Source of the DNA: Actinomyces marmotae
Lineage (GTDB): Bacteria; Actinomycetota; Actinomycetes; Actinomycetales; Actinomycetaceae
NCBI RefSeq assembly: GCF_013177295.1
Contig: NZ_CP053642.1
Coordinates: 1,302,001-1,366,000, forward strand
DNA: 64,000 nucleotides
Direction: 5' to 3'
The notes beneath the pieces are model-generated. The model did no database searches and was not told the DNA's origin. It was given only the letters and a program-made list of their open reading frames with translations. A program made the position numbers and the translations under genes. The first letter of the stretch is position 1, and every line of letters starts with the position of its first letter. This document shows positions 16,698 to 25,589 of this stretch, piece by piece.

Positions 16698-18092
16698 TCA
16701 GGCCTGGCCGCCGCGGGCCACGAGGCGCGGGGCAAGGTCATCCTCGGGGCACTGCCAGGTGGCGGCGTCGGCGGGAACCTGGTCCCCGGTGCGGATGTCC
16801 TTGACGGAGTCGCCCTCCCCGGGGGCGCCGGGGAACCAGACGAAGGGGATGCCGCGCTTGTCCGCGAAGCGGATCTGCTTGCCGAACTTGGCGGCGTTGG
16901 GGGCGGCGTCGGCGGGGATCCCGCGCTGGCGGAGGCGGTCGGCAACGGCGTCGGAGTCGGCGCGGTGGGCCTCGTCGGTGACGGCCACGAGCACGGCGGT
17001 GGGCACGGCGCGGGTGACCTCGATGAGGCCCGCGCCGATGACGCGGGCGAGGAGGCGGGACACTCCGATCGAGATGCCCACGCCCGGGAAGGTGCGCTTG
17101 CCGTTGGAGGCCAGGGAGTCGTAGCGCCCGCCGGAGCACACCGAGCCGAGGTCCTCGTGGCCGGCCATGAAGGACTCGTAGACGGTGCCCGTGTAGTAGT
17201 CAAGGCCGCGGGCGATCTTAAGATCGGCGATGATCGCTCCGGGGCGCCGCAGGTTGGCGGCGTCGAGGAGGCTGGCGAGCTCGGCCAGGCCCTCCAGGAG
17301 CGTCTCGGAGGGGACGGCCTCGCCCAGGGCCGTGCGCACGGCGGCGTCGATCGCCCTCGGGCTGGTCCCGGTGATGGTGGCGAGGTCGAGGGCGCGCTCC
17401 GCCTGGTCGGCGCTCAGCCCGACCGCCTCGGTGAGCTCGGCGGCCACGGCGTCACGGCCGATCTTGTCGAGCTTGTCGACGATGCGCAGGACCTCGATGA
17501 GCTCGTCGTCGCCCACGCCGATGGATTGGTAGAAGCCCTGGGCGACCTTCCTGTTGGACACGTGGATAGTGACCGGCGGGATGGGCAGGGCTGCCAGGGC
17601 CTCGTGCATGATGAGCGGGACCTCGACGTCGTTGTGCAGCGGGAGGGCGCCGTCGCCGACGATGTCGATGTCGGCCTGGATGAACTCCCGGAAGCGGCCG
17701 TCCTGGGGGCGCTCGCCGCGCCAGACCTTCTGGATCTGGTAGCGCTTGAAGGGGAAGGTGAGGGCGCCGGCGTTGTCGAGGACGTAGCGGGCGAAGGGGA
17801 CGGTGAGATCGAAGTGGAGGCCGAGGCGCTTAGCGGGGTCGGCCTCCTCGGGGCCGTCGGGGTCGGCCTGGAGGCGGTTGAGGAGGTAGACCTCCTTGGA
17901 GGTCTCCCCCTTGCGGGCCAACTCGGACAGGGGCTCGACGGCGCGGGTCTCGATGCTGGAGAAGCCGTGCAACTCGAAGGTGGCGCGCAGGGCGTCCAGG
18001 AAGGACTGCTCGACGATGCGGCCCGCGGGCAGCCACTCGGGAAATCCGGACAGGGACGATTGCGCCTGACGCGCCTGGACGCTCGATGCCAT
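16698..18092 (-). CDS. hisS: Histidine--tRNA ligase
   Basis: This 464-residue class II synthetase charges tRNA-His. Motif 1 lies near the N-terminus (FHG-like ATFELHGFSSIETRAVEPL). Motif 2 is YQIQKVWRGERPQDGRFREFIQAD (about 125-148), followed by the histidine-specific loops, of which LKIARGLDYYTGTVYE is diagnostic. GVGISIGVSRLLA is motif 3, and an anticodon-binding domain closes the protein (about 370-464). The open frame begins at 18158 but the ATG at 18092 gives the usual length. It follows the metallo-hydrolase gene by 43 bases. Confidence 0.96.
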   Translation of the reverse strand: MASSVQARQAQSSLSGFPEWLPAGRIVEQSFLDALRATFELHGFSSIETRAVEPLSELARKGETSKEVYLLNRLQADPDGPEEADPAKRLGLHFDLTVPFARYVLDNAGALTFPFKRYQIQKVWRGERPQDGRFREFIQADIDIVGDGALPLHNDVEVPLIMHEALAALPIPPVTIHVSNRKVAQGFYQSIGVGDDELIEVLRIVDKLDKIGRDAVAAELTEAVGLSADQAERALDLATITGTSPRAIDAAVRTALGEAVPSETLLEGLAELASLLDAANLRRPGAIIADLKIARGLDYYTGTVYESFMAGHEDLGSVCSGGRYDSLASNGKRTFPGVGISIGVSRLLARVIGAGLIEVTRAVPTAVLVAVTDEAHRADSDAVADRLRQRGIPADAAPNAAKFGKQIRFADKRGIPFVWFPGAPGEGDSVKDIRTGDQVPADAATWQCPEDDLAPRLVARGGQA

Positions 18093-18135
18093 GGCGGGCA
18101 TTGTGTCATGGCGCGCTCGCCGGGTGGGTGGCGTG

Positions 18136-18963
18136 TCAGGCGTTGCGATCGCCACCACGGATCTTGGCCTCGGCCAGGTAGGGGTTGCCGTGGTGCTCGT
18201 GCTCCATGGTGGTCACCGCCCCGTGGCCGGGCAGGAGGATGGTCTCAGGGGAGACAGCGCCGGCCAGGAGACGAAGGGTCGCCCACATCTGGACCTGGTC
18301 GCCGCCGGGCAGGTCGGCGCGGCCCACGGAGCCCTTGAAGATGACGTCGCCGGCCAGCGCCATGAGGTAGTCGCGCTCCTCATCGGCGTGGCTGGGGTCG
18401 TCGTCGATGACCTCGGCCTCGGTGAGGAGGTAGTTGTCCGCCAGGCGGGAGTTGAAGAAGAAGAGCGTGGAGCCCTCGGTGTGGCCGGGGGCGGGCACGG
18501 CCTGGAGGCCGAGGCCGGGGAGGATCTCAAAGGCGGCGCCGAATCCCTCGGCGGGGAAGGCCCGGATGTCGGCGGGCCGCTTCCAGGCGGTGCCGGCCAT
18601 GTCGGCGAAGCTCATGCCATTGGCCCTGATGGCGGTGGAGGCATCGGGGTCGTCGAGGCGGTGGAGGTCGGGCCGCGGGACGTAGACGGGGACGGAGGCG
18701 GCCGGGGTGAGCGGATCGGCGATGGAGAGGATCCCCTCATCGCGGGCGGCCTCGATGAGGGTGGCGGCGTCCCACACGTGGTCGGCGTGCCCGTGGGTGA
18801 GGAGGATCGCGCCGAGGGTGAGCCGGTTGGAGCGGAGCAGGGCCATCGCGCCCCGCGCGGATCCCGCGCCCGGGTCGACGACGAGGGCCGGGCCCCCGGG
18901 GGCGGGGGCGAGCACGTAGCAGTTGGCAGCGAAGACGGGGGCGATCGTGCGCTCGAGGATCAT
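18136..18963 (-). CDS. Metallo-beta-lactamase-fold hydrolase (glyoxalase II-like)
   Basis: This 275-residue protein has the metal-binding signature THGHADH (about residues 57-63), a later PAPGHTEGST and a C-terminal PGHGAVTT, with Asp in FKGSVGRADLPGGD. This is the glyoxalase II/YcbL pattern that binds two metal ions and hydrolyses thioesters such as S-lactoylglutathione or its mycothiol equivalent. A metallo-hydrolase next to hisS and relA is conserved in actinobacteria. The ATG is preceded by TACGCT and six bases, so the operon with hisS and the two GTPases may start as a leaderless mRNA. The substrate is inferred. Confidence 0.85.
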   Translation of the reverse strand: MILERTIAPVFAANCYVLAPAPGGPALVVDPGAGSARGAMALLRSNRLTLGAILLTHGHADHVWDAATLIEAARDEGILSIADPLTPAASVPVYVPRPDLHRLDDPDASTAIRANGMSFADMAGTAWKRPADIRAFPAEGFGAAFEILPGLGLQAVPAPGHTEGSTLFFFNSRLADNYLLTEAEVIDDDPSHADEERDYLMALAGDVIFKGSVGRADLPGGDQVQMWATLRLLAGAVSPETILLPGHGAVTTMEHEHHGNPYLAEAKIRGGDRNA

Positions 18964-18969
18964 GGGGCC

Positions 18970-18975
18970 AGCGTA
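18970..18975 (-). promoter_or_regulatory. Putative -10 element of a leaderless promoter
   Basis: TACGCT on the minus strand ends six bases before the ATG of the metallo-hydrolase gene, the same spacing as at relA and rarA. Confidence 0.4.
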
Positions 18976-19047
18976 GTCACCCTCCCCGGGCCGCTCACGT
19001 GATCATCGGCGCTCCCCGAGCACGCGGAGGGGGACCGAGCGCGGCCC

Positions 19048-19713
19048 CTACGCCGTCGGCCAGGCGAACTCCCAGCCGAGAGAGGCGCTGATATCCGCCA
19101 GCGCGGCCATCATGACCGGCGCCGCGAGGAGGGCGCTGGCCCGGGGCTCCTCGGGCAGGGCGGAGGTGGCCCGCTCGAAGAGCACCACCATGGGGCGCCC
19201 CGTCATCGTGGACTCCGCCCACAGCCCGTCCACCGGGCCGAGGCCGTCGTCGGGCTCGGCCCGCGCGATCTCCCGGGCCCAGGCTCGGCAGGCGCCCCGG
19301 GGAGCGGCCATGAGGGAATGACTGGCCCCGTTGCGCAGCAGCCAGGGCGAGTCCTCGGCAAGGAGCGCCAGGAGCCGAAGCGGGCGGACGGGGACGAAGG
19401 TGGTCGCGGCGATGCCCGCCCCCATGGGGTCGACCCGGCGCTGCGCCTGGAAGACCTCGGCGACGGCCGTGCGCAGGTCCGTGGCCGTGTAGAGCACACC
19501 ATGCCCGGGGTGATCGCCGACGGGCCCGGGATGCGGGTCCCAGCGCATGGTGGTCAGGGGGCCGTAGGAGCGGAAGTCGTTCCAGGCCGATGGGAACTCC
19601 CCCGCCGTGCGGTGGATGCGCCACAGCAGGCCCTGATGGGGGTGGATGTCCTCAGGCCCGATCGACAGCGGTGATGGCGGGCGACTGGGGTTCTTCGGCG
19701 CGTCGAGGGGCAT
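19048..19713 (-). CDS. RES-domain protein, probable NAD-degrading toxin
   Basis: This 221-residue protein has the RES-family pattern: an Arg in LLWRIHRTAGEFPSAWNDFRSYG near the start, GHGVLYTATDLRTAVAEVFQ in the middle and a late Ser in LWAESTMTGRP. RES toxins (MbcT, Xre-RES type) degrade NAD+ and arrest growth. It lies 19 bases after a gene for a matching antitoxin. The ATG at 19713 is used because the 40 residues upstream of it are not domain-like. It is somewhat longer than the core RES domain, with a Pro-rich N-terminal segment. Confidence 0.75.
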   Translation of the reverse strand: MPLDAPKNPSRPPSPLSIGPEDIHPHQGLLWRIHRTAGEFPSAWNDFRSYGPLTTMRWDPHPGPVGDHPGHGVLYTATDLRTAVAEVFQAQRRVDPMGAGIAATTFVPVRPLRLLALLAEDSPWLLRNGASHSLMAAPRGACRAWAREIARAEPDDGLGPVDGLWAESTMTGRPMVVLFERATSALPEEPRASALLAAPVMMAALADISASLGWEFAWPTA

Positions 19714-19732
19714 GACGGGAGTGCGGCGGCGC

Positions 19733-20311
19733 TCAGGCGGCGCGGGCGGCGGCGTTGAGGAGCGCGACGACGGCCTCGGCGCCGCCTCCGAGCAGGAGGT
19801 GGTCAACGGGACTGCGGCCGCCCAGCGACTCATCCGGCGAGGTCATGATGGTGGCGATGTCGATCCCGGCCAGGTCCCCCGGCAGCCCGGAGACGACCTC
19901 CCCCAGGTGGGGCAGTGCCCGCCCGGCGGCGAACTGCCAGCGCCAGTAGCGCTTGCGCCCGCCCACCGCCGTGGAGGCCAGCGGCGTGGAGGCGGCGCGG
20001 TGGGACAGGCGGGAGGGGCTGATGCCCAGCTCCTCCGCGGCCTGCGCGGCCGAGAGCGTGAGCTCGAGGGTCCGATTGATGACCATCTCAGCATGGCCCA
20101 CGGCCAGCCTCGCGGCGCTCCGGCCCGACCCGGAGCGCAGGCGCGCGGGCTCGTCCAGGCCTCCGCGCTCCACGAGGTCGGCGAGCATCGCCTCCCCCAC
20201 GGCCATTCCCCGTGGCGCCTTGCGCAGCATGGCCCGGAGCTGGCGGGCGTGGGCCTCCTCGTCGTAGTCGAGGCCCTGCTCGGCGTAGACATCCGCGACG
20301 GTCAGCGTCAT
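19733..20311 (-). CDS. Xre/MbcA/ParS-type antitoxin of the RES pair
   Basis: This 192-residue protein has a helix-turn-helix segment at about 88-108 (LSAAQAAEELGISPSRLSHRA) followed by a region containing RYWRWQFA and a C-terminal LPHLGEVVSGLPG...SPVDHLLLGGGAEAVVALLNAAA. The C-terminal part matches the toxin-binding domain of MbcA/ParS antitoxins, where such ends block the RES active site. Its position upstream of the toxin gene fits: the antitoxin is made first and should repress the shared promoter. It has a longer N-terminal part (about 85 residues) than the usual Xre antitoxin. Confidence 0.7.
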   Translation of the reverse strand: MTLTVADVYAEQGLDYDEEAHARQLRAMLRKAPRGMAVGEAMLADLVERGGLDEPARLRSGSGRSAARLAVGHAEMVINRTLELTLSAAQAAEELGISPSRLSHRAASTPLASTAVGGRKRYWRWQFAAGRALPHLGEVVSGLPGDLAGIDIATIMTSPDESLGGRSPVDHLLLGGGAEAVVALLNAAARAA

Positions 20312-20680
20312 CTCACGCCCCCCTTCCTCTCCGGCCCGTGCTCCAACGGCCTTTCGCGGCCCTTAGCAGCGCCCCGTGGCGCTCTATGGCCACTTCGCGC
20401 TGCGCAACCAATTCTATATAGCTGCGCCAAGATGCGCCAGAGTTCCTCCCGGGCGCAGATCCCGGCCTGACCCGGGCCGAGCGGCGGTCATGGTCCGAGA
20501 TCCTGGCGCCCCATCCGTGAGCAAAAGCGGTCGGGGCTCGGAGTTCAGTGATGTTGCGGGTAGGCTCGACGCGCTGGCGCCTCCCGGGCCAGCGCACCAC
20601 CACCCGGCCGTCAAGGCCGGGCGCGAACGGAACAGGGATCTGGATCCTCCCTCGCCCCGTCAACCACGAAGGAGCACAAC
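20312..20680. other. Divergent control region between the toxin-antitoxin pair and the DUF349 gene
   Basis: About 370 bases hold no gene. A short AT-rich spot (around 20411-20421) is the likely promoter area for the antitoxin side. TAGGCT near 20560 resembles a -10 for the DUF349 gene, and GAAGGAG nine bases before its GTG is a good ribosome binding site. No convincing operator palindrome was found. Confidence 0.35.
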
Positions 20681-22339
20681 GTGACTGAGCAGACGCAGCC
20701 CGCCGCCGAGCTGGAGCCCACCGCCACGTCCGAGTCGGAGCCCGCCTCCGCCACCACCGAGACCACCACCGCCCCCGCGGGCGCGCCGGAGTCGGCCGCC
20801 GCCGAGGCCGCCGAGCCCGCCGAGGCCGCCGAGCCCGCCCAGGCAGAGGCGCCCGCTGGCCCGGCAGCGGCCCGGGCCGCTGAGCCCGAGACGACGGGGG
20901 CCGAGGGCGCCGCCGAACCGGCCGTGCCCTCCGAGGCCCCCGGCTCTCCGGAGGAGGCCGCCGCCGAGGGCTCCGGCGAGACCGCGAGCATCGAGCAGGC
21001 TGACGACGCTGACGACGCCGCGGAATCCGCGGCCCCCGCCCCGGCCGAGCAGCCCTCGCCCGCGGCCGCGAATGAGGCGCCGATCGACCCCGAGGAGGCC
21101 ATGGACGCCGCCAAGTGGGGCCGTGTCGACGGTGAGGGCAGGGTCTACGTCCAGGACGGCGGCGTCGAGCGCGAGGTCGGCCAGTTCCCGGACGCCCCAA
21201 TCGCCGAGGCCATGGCCTTCTACGTGCGCCGCTACCTCGATCTCAAGGCGACGATCGACCTCTTCGCCACGCGCCTGCCGCACCTCTCCGTCCACGACAT
21301 CGACACGACGATCACCTCGATCGAGGCCTCGCTCGTCGAGCCGGCCGCCGTCGGGGACCTCGATGGGCTGCGCGCCCGCTTCTCCGCCCTGCGCGGGGTC
21401 GCCGCGGAGCGCCGCGAGGCCGTTGCGGCCGAGCGTGCCGCGGCCAAGGAGCAGGCCCTCAAGGACCGCACCGCCATCGTCGAGCGCGCTGAGGAGATCA
21501 GTGGGCAGGACCCGGCGCGCACCCAGTGGAAGAACTCCGGCGCCGAGTTGCGCGCCCTGCTGGAGAAGTGGAAGGAGGCCCAGCGTCGCGGGCCGCGCCT
21601 GGACCGCCCCACCGAGGACGCCCTGTGGAAGCGCTTCAGCCACGCCCGCACCGCCTTCGACCGTCACCGCCGCCAGTTCTTCTCCGAGCTCGACGCCAAG
21701 CAGTCGCAGGTCAAGGCCGCCAAGGAGGCCCTTATCAAGCGGGCCGAGGAACTCTCGGGCTCCACGGACTGGGCCGGCACCTCCGCCAAGTACCGCGGGC
21801 TGATGGATGAGTGGAAGAAGGCCGGCCGCGCCTCGCGCAAGGAGGACGACGCCCTGTGGGCGCGCTTCCGTGCCGCCCAGCAGGTCTTCTTCGACGCCCG
21901 CAAGGCGAAGGACGAGGCCGTGGACGCCGAGTTCGCGGAGAACCTCAAGACCAAGGAGGCCCTCGTGGCCAAGGCTGAGGCCCTCCTGCCGATCAAGGAC
22001 ATCAAAGCGGCCAAGAAGGCCCTGCGCCCCATCCAGGACGCCTGGGAGGAGGCGGGGCGCGTGCCGCGCTCGGCCGTGCGCCGGATCGAGGGGCGCATGC
22101 GCGCCGTCGAGGACGCGATCCGCGAGGCGGAGAACGCCGAGTGGCGCCGGACCGACCCGGAGACCAAGGCCCGCGCCGAGGGCCTGGCCGGCCAGTTGCA
22201 GGACTCGATCGCCGAACTCGAGAAGGACCTCGCCGCCGCCCAGGCCGCGGGGGACGCCAAGAAGGTCGCGGAGGCCGAGGCGGCGCTCACCGCCCGTCGC
22301 GCCTGGCTCGACCAGGTCCTGCGCTCGGCCCAGGCCTGA
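20681..22339 (+). CDS. DUF349-domain coiled-coil protein
   Basis: This 552-residue protein has an Ala/Glu/Pro-rich disordered head (about 1-135), then a mostly helical, highly charged body with several DUF349 repeats. Each repeat is a roughly 70-residue unit ending in patterns such as KWKEAQRRGPRLDRPTEDALWKRF and EWKKAGRASRKEDDALWARF. Such proteins lie near relA in many actinobacteria, but their function is not known. The GTG start has GAAGGAG upstream, and a strong terminator follows. Length and repeats are as expected for the family apart from the long head. Confidence 0.85.
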   Translation: MTEQTQPAAELEPTATSESEPASATTETTTAPAGAPESAAAEAAEPAEAAEPAQAEAPAGPAAARAAEPETTGAEGAAEPAVPSEAPGSPEEAAAEGSGETASIEQADDADDAAESAAPAPAEQPSPAAANEAPIDPEEAMDAAKWGRVDGEGRVYVQDGGVEREVGQFPDAPIAEAMAFYVRRYLDLKATIDLFATRLPHLSVHDIDTTITSIEASLVEPAAVGDLDGLRARFSALRGVAAERREAVAAERAAAKEQALKDRTAIVERAEEISGQDPARTQWKNSGAELRALLEKWKEAQRRGPRLDRPTEDALWKRFSHARTAFDRHRRQFFSELDAKQSQVKAAKEALIKRAEELSGSTDWAGTSAKYRGLMDEWKKAGRASRKEDDALWARFRAAQQVFFDARKAKDEAVDAEFAENLKTKEALVAKAEALLPIKDIKAAKKALRPIQDAWEEAGRVPRSAVRRIEGRMRAVEDAIREAENAEWRRTDPETKARAEGLAGQLQDSIAELEKDLAAAQAAGDAKKVAEAEAALTARRAWLDQVLRSAQA

Positions 22340-22364
22340 TCCGGGCGCGCGACGCCTCAGGAAC

Positions 22365-22406
22365 CGGCTGATGCCCGGCACCGATCGAGGTGCCGGGCAT
22401 CAGCCG
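22365..22406 (+). terminator. Strong hairpin terminator after the DUF349 gene
   Basis: An exact 18-bp stem (22365-22382 with 22389-22406) surrounds the loop GATCGA. It begins 26 bases after the stop codon and has no T tract. Confidence 0.8.
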
Positions 22407-22439
22407 TCCCACCACCGTCCGCGCTAGGCCCCGCCCAGG

Positions 22440-22448
22440 TTATCCACA
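22440..22448 (+). promoter_or_regulatory. Perfect DnaA-box-like 9-mer
   Basis: TTATCCACA matches the consensus DnaA box exactly. It lies between the DUF349 terminator and the small orphan gene. A single box may be chance, but it could titrate DnaA or regulate that gene. Confidence 0.35.
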
Positions 22449-22499
22449 GATCCTCCGCGCCCCCTTCCGCGGCGCCGCGCGGGGGCCCAGCATGGTCCC

Positions 22500-23165
22500 A
22501 TGGCAAGGCATCCCCACGTCCCCGCCCGCGCGGCTCTCGCATGGCTACGCCCCCGTCCCATCGAGCCGGCGCTCGGCGCCCTCCCGCCGCAGGACATGAG
22601 GGTGCTGCGCTGCCACGGGCTCGACGACGAGCTGCTCACCCCGCTCCTGGGCGGCCACTACCCCAGCGACCTGCTCACCTCTCCCCCGCTGCGCGCTCGG
22701 GCCCTGGGCCCCCATGTGCCGCGGGGCAACCTGGTCTGCGGCCCCAGTGCGCTGTGGGTGCACACCGGGCTCAGGCCGCCCGAGGTCCTGTCCGTGGCGG
22801 GCGTGGTGAGGCCCGGCGCGTGGCGGGGCCTCGACTCCCACCGCATGTCGCTGCCCTTGGAAGACCGGGTGGTCCTGGCCGGGGTGGAGTGCTCCACCCT
22901 GGAGCGCGCCGCCGTCGACGTGGCGAGGACCGCGCCGCCGACCCGGGCGGTCGAGGCGATCCTGGCGGCCTACGGCGCCGGGGCGACGCGGCGCGGGATG
23001 CTCCTGGCCCTGGGGCACTGCCGTGGCGGGGCGGCGCGCGGCCGCCCCCGGGCCCAGCGGCTCATCCTGAGCGTGGAGCGGGTGCTCTCCGAGCGCGCGG
23101 GGCGGCGGCGGGCCGCGCCGCTCGCCGCGCATCGCGGTTCAGGAGCCGTTGCTCCGGGCGCCTGA
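22500..23165 (+). CDS. Hypothetical protein resembling AbiEi/DUF559 N-terminal regions
   Basis: This 221-residue basic protein has the pattern seen in the N-terminal part of actinobacterial AbiEi-like or DUF559 proteins: a stretch with LLTSPPLRARALGPHVPRG, then GPSALWVHTGL, a middle segment with RVVLAGVECSTLERAAVDVAR and a helical part. The nuclease half typical of DUF559 is absent, and the tail is a run of Arg/Ala-rich residues that looks frameshifted. Its last 27 bases run into the end of relA on the other strand. There is no clear ribosome binding site. It could be a degraded family member. Confidence 0.45.
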   Translation: MARHPHVPARAALAWLRPRPIEPALGALPPQDMRVLRCHGLDDELLTPLLGGHYPSDLLTSPPLRARALGPHVPRGNLVCGPSALWVHTGLRPPEVLSVAGVVRPGAWRGLDSHRMSLPLEDRVVLAGVECSTLERAAVDVARTAPPTRAVEAILAAYGAGATRRGMLLALGHCRGGAARGRPRAQRLILSVERVLSERAGRRRAAPLAAHRGSGAVAPGA

Positions 23166-25466
23166 GGTGGTGCGGCGGGCCTCGTAGACGCCGTCGATCC
23201 TGCGCAGGGAGGCGAGGGTGTGGTCGAGGTGGCTCGCCGCGGCAAGTTCGACGACGAACCGCCCGGTGACCACGCGGTCCCTGGAGGTGGTGATCGTCGC
23301 CGAGATCATGTTGACGTGGTTGTCGGCCAGGACGCGGGTGACGTCGGCCAGGAGGCCGCCGCGGTCGAGCGCCTCGACCTCCAATTGGACGAGGTAGACC
23401 GAGTGCGCGTGCTCGGCCCAGGTCACGGGGAGCATCCGCTCGGGCTCGCGCTGGAGCTGGGCGACGTTGTGACAGTCCGCCCGGTGCACGGAGAGCCCGG
23501 ATCCCCTGGTGATGAATCCGACGATCGGGTCCCCCGGCATGGGCGTGCAGCAGCGGGCGAGCTTGACGTAGACGTCGTCGGCGTCCATGCCCTCGACGAC
23601 GACTCCTGAGTCGCCGCTGCGGCGATGGCTGGAGGAGGCAGAGGCCCGGGTGGGCAGGACGCCCTCGGCAAGGGTCTCCTCGGCGCCGGCCTCACCGCCC
23701 ATGGCGGTCACGAGGGTATCGACGACGTGCTGGGCGGAGATGTGCCCCTCGCCCACCGCGGCGTAGAGCCCGTCGATATCGACCTTGTCGAGGCTCTTGG
23801 CCACATCCGTGAGGGAGTCATGGCTCATGAGCCGCTGGATCGGGAGGTCCTTCTTGCGCAGGGCGCGCGCGATGAGGGACTTGCCCTCCTCGATGGCCTC
23901 CTCGCGGCGCTCCTTGGAGAACCAAGCGCGGATCTTGTTGCGTGCCCGGGTGGAGCCCACGAAACTGAGCCAGTCCCGTGATGGGCCGGCATTAGCCGCT
24001 TTGGAGGTGAAAACCTCGACGGTATCGCCGTTCTCCAGGCGGGTGTCCAGGGGCACGAGGCGCCCGTTGACGCGGGCGCCGACGGTGCGGTGACCGACCT
24101 CCGTGTGGACGGCGTAGGCGAAATCAACGGCTGTGGAGCCACTGGGCAGGGATAGGACGTCTCCCATGGGAGTGAAAACGTAGACCTGTGAGCCGGCCAT
24201 CTCGAAGCGCAGGGAGTCGAGGAACTCGGCGGGGTCCTGCGTCTCCTTCTGCCAGTCGACAAGTTGGCGCAGCCATCCCATCTCGCCGGCGTCCTCGACG
24301 CCGGTGCCGCCCGGGGCCGGCCCGGAGGCGTTGGGGTCCTCCTTGTACTTCCAGTGAGCGGCCACGCCGTACTCCGCCATGCGGTGCATCTCCGCGGTGC
24401 GAATCTGGATCTCGACGGGCTTGCCCCCGGGCCCGAGCACCGTGGTGTGCAGGGACTGGTAGAGGTTGAACTTGGGGACGGCGATGTAGTCCTTGAAGCG
24501 CCCGCTCATCGGCGTCCAGCGAGAGTGGAGGGCGCCGAGGACGGCGTAGCAGTCCCGCACCGAGTCCACGATGACGCGCACGGCGACCAGGTCGTAGATG
24601 TCGTCGAAGTCCTTCCCCCGCACGATCATCTTCTGGTAGATCGAGTAGAAGTGCTTGGGCCGGCCGGTGACGGTACCCTTGATCTTGTTGACCCGCAGGT
24701 CCTCCTCGATCTGCAGGCGGACCTGGCGCAGGTACTCCTCGCGGGCCGGGGCCCTCTCGTGGACCATCCGCTCGATCTCGTCGTAGACGCCGGGGTAGAG
24801 GGCCTTGAAGGAACGGTCCTCGAGCTCCCACTTGATGGTGTTCATCCCGAGCCGGTGGGCCAGGGGCGCGTAGATCTCGAGCGTCTCCTTGGCCTTGCGG
24901 GCGGCGCTTTCGGCGGGGACGTATTTCCAGGTCCGGGCGTTGTGGAGGCGGTCCCCCAACTTGATGAGGAGAACGCGGATGTCGTGGGACATCGCGATGA
25001 TCATCTTGCGCACGGTCTCGGCCTGCGCGGCCTCACCGTACTGGAGCTTGTCAAGCTTGGTGACGCCGTCGACGAGCAGGGCGATGTCATCGCCGAAGTC
25101 CGCGCGCAGCTTGTCGAGGGTGTAGTCGGTGTCCTCCACCGTATCGTGCAGGAGCGCCGCGGCCAGCGTCTGGGGCGTCATGCCGAGCTCGGCGAGGATG
25201 GTCGCCACCGCGACGGGGTGGGTGATGTAAGGCTCCCCCGACTTGCGCGTCTGGCCCTCGTGGGCCTTCTCGGCGACCTCGTAGGCGCGCACGATAAGCC
25301 CGGTGTCCGCCTTGGGGTGGTTGGCCCGTAGGGCGCGCAGGAGCGGGTCGATCGCGGGGGGCGTGGAGTGCCCCCGGGAGCCGAACCAGGCGAGGCGGCT
25401 GCGGACGCGCGAGCCGGGCACGATCGCGTCGTGCCCCGTGTCCGCGGCGCCCTTGGTCTCGGTCAT
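23139..25466 (-). CDS. relA: Bifunctional (p)ppGpp synthetase/hydrolase, RelA/SpoT family
   Basis: This 775-residue protein makes and breaks the stringent-response alarmone. The HD hydrolase domain (about 65-215) keeps its motifs HPVAVATIL, LLHDTVEDTDYT and LGDRLHNARTW. The synthetase domain (about 255-380) has GRPKHFYSIYQKM and HTTVLGPGG. A TGS domain (about 425-490; YVFTPMGDVLSLPSGSTAVDFAY) and a C-terminal ACT domain follow. Both enzyme domains look active. The frame is open to an ATG at 25499, but the ATG at 25466 is chosen because TATGAT lies six bases ahead of it. The end overlaps the convergent orphan gene by 27 bp. Confidence 0.95.
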   Translation of the reverse strand: MTETKGAADTGHDAIVPGSRVRSRLAWFGSRGHSTPPAIDPLLRALRANHPKADTGLIVRAYEVAEKAHEGQTRKSGEPYITHPVAVATILAELGMTPQTLAAALLHDTVEDTDYTLDKLRADFGDDIALLVDGVTKLDKLQYGEAAQAETVRKMIIAMSHDIRVLLIKLGDRLHNARTWKYVPAESAARKAKETLEIYAPLAHRLGMNTIKWELEDRSFKALYPGVYDEIERMVHERAPAREEYLRQVRLQIEEDLRVNKIKGTVTGRPKHFYSIYQKMIVRGKDFDDIYDLVAVRVIVDSVRDCYAVLGALHSRWTPMSGRFKDYIAVPKFNLYQSLHTTVLGPGGKPVEIQIRTAEMHRMAEYGVAAHWKYKEDPNASGPAPGGTGVEDAGEMGWLRQLVDWQKETQDPAEFLDSLRFEMAGSQVYVFTPMGDVLSLPSGSTAVDFAYAVHTEVGHRTVGARVNGRLVPLDTRLENGDTVEVFTSKAANAGPSRDWLSFVGSTRARNKIRAWFSKERREEAIEEGKSLIARALRKKDLPIQRLMSHDSLTDVAKSLDKVDIDGLYAAVGEGHISAQHVVDTLVTAMGGEAGAEETLAEGVLPTRASASSSHRRSGDSGVVVEGMDADDVYVKLARCCTPMPGDPIVGFITRGSGLSVHRADCHNVAQLQREPERMLPVTWAEHAHSVYLVQLEVEALDRGGLLADVTRVLADNHVNMISATITTSRDRVVTGRFVVELAAASHLDHTLASLRRIDGVYEARRTTSGARSNGS

Positions 25467-25472
25467 TGCAAC

Positions 25473-25478
25473 ATCATA
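25473..25478 (-). promoter_or_regulatory. Putative -10 element of a leaderless relA promoter
   Basis: TATGAT, one mismatch from the consensus TATAAT, is followed by six bases and the ATG of relA. No ribosome binding site is present, which supports a leaderless start. Confidence 0.5.
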
Positions 25479-25522
25479 GCCACGAGGGGAGCCATGCATC
25501 GGACATCTGATGCCCTGGGGCC

Positions 25523-25549
25523 CGCCCGGGGCGGGATCCGCCCCGGGCG
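25523..25549 (-). terminator. Hairpin terminator downstream of apt
   Basis: CGCCCGGGGCGG and CCGCCCCGGGCG form a perfect 12-bp stem around a three-base loop. It lies 41 bases past the apt stop and upstream of the relA promoter, so it separates relA from the sec-apt genes. Confidence 0.65.
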
Positions 25550-25589
25550 ATCCCGCCTTCCCCGGGGGCGGGGGCGGGATCAGTGGGGC

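Noticed and set aside
23139..23165. Frameshift at the end of relA
   Set aside because: The ACT domain of relA is complete, so the 27-bp overlap is better blamed on the orphan gene.
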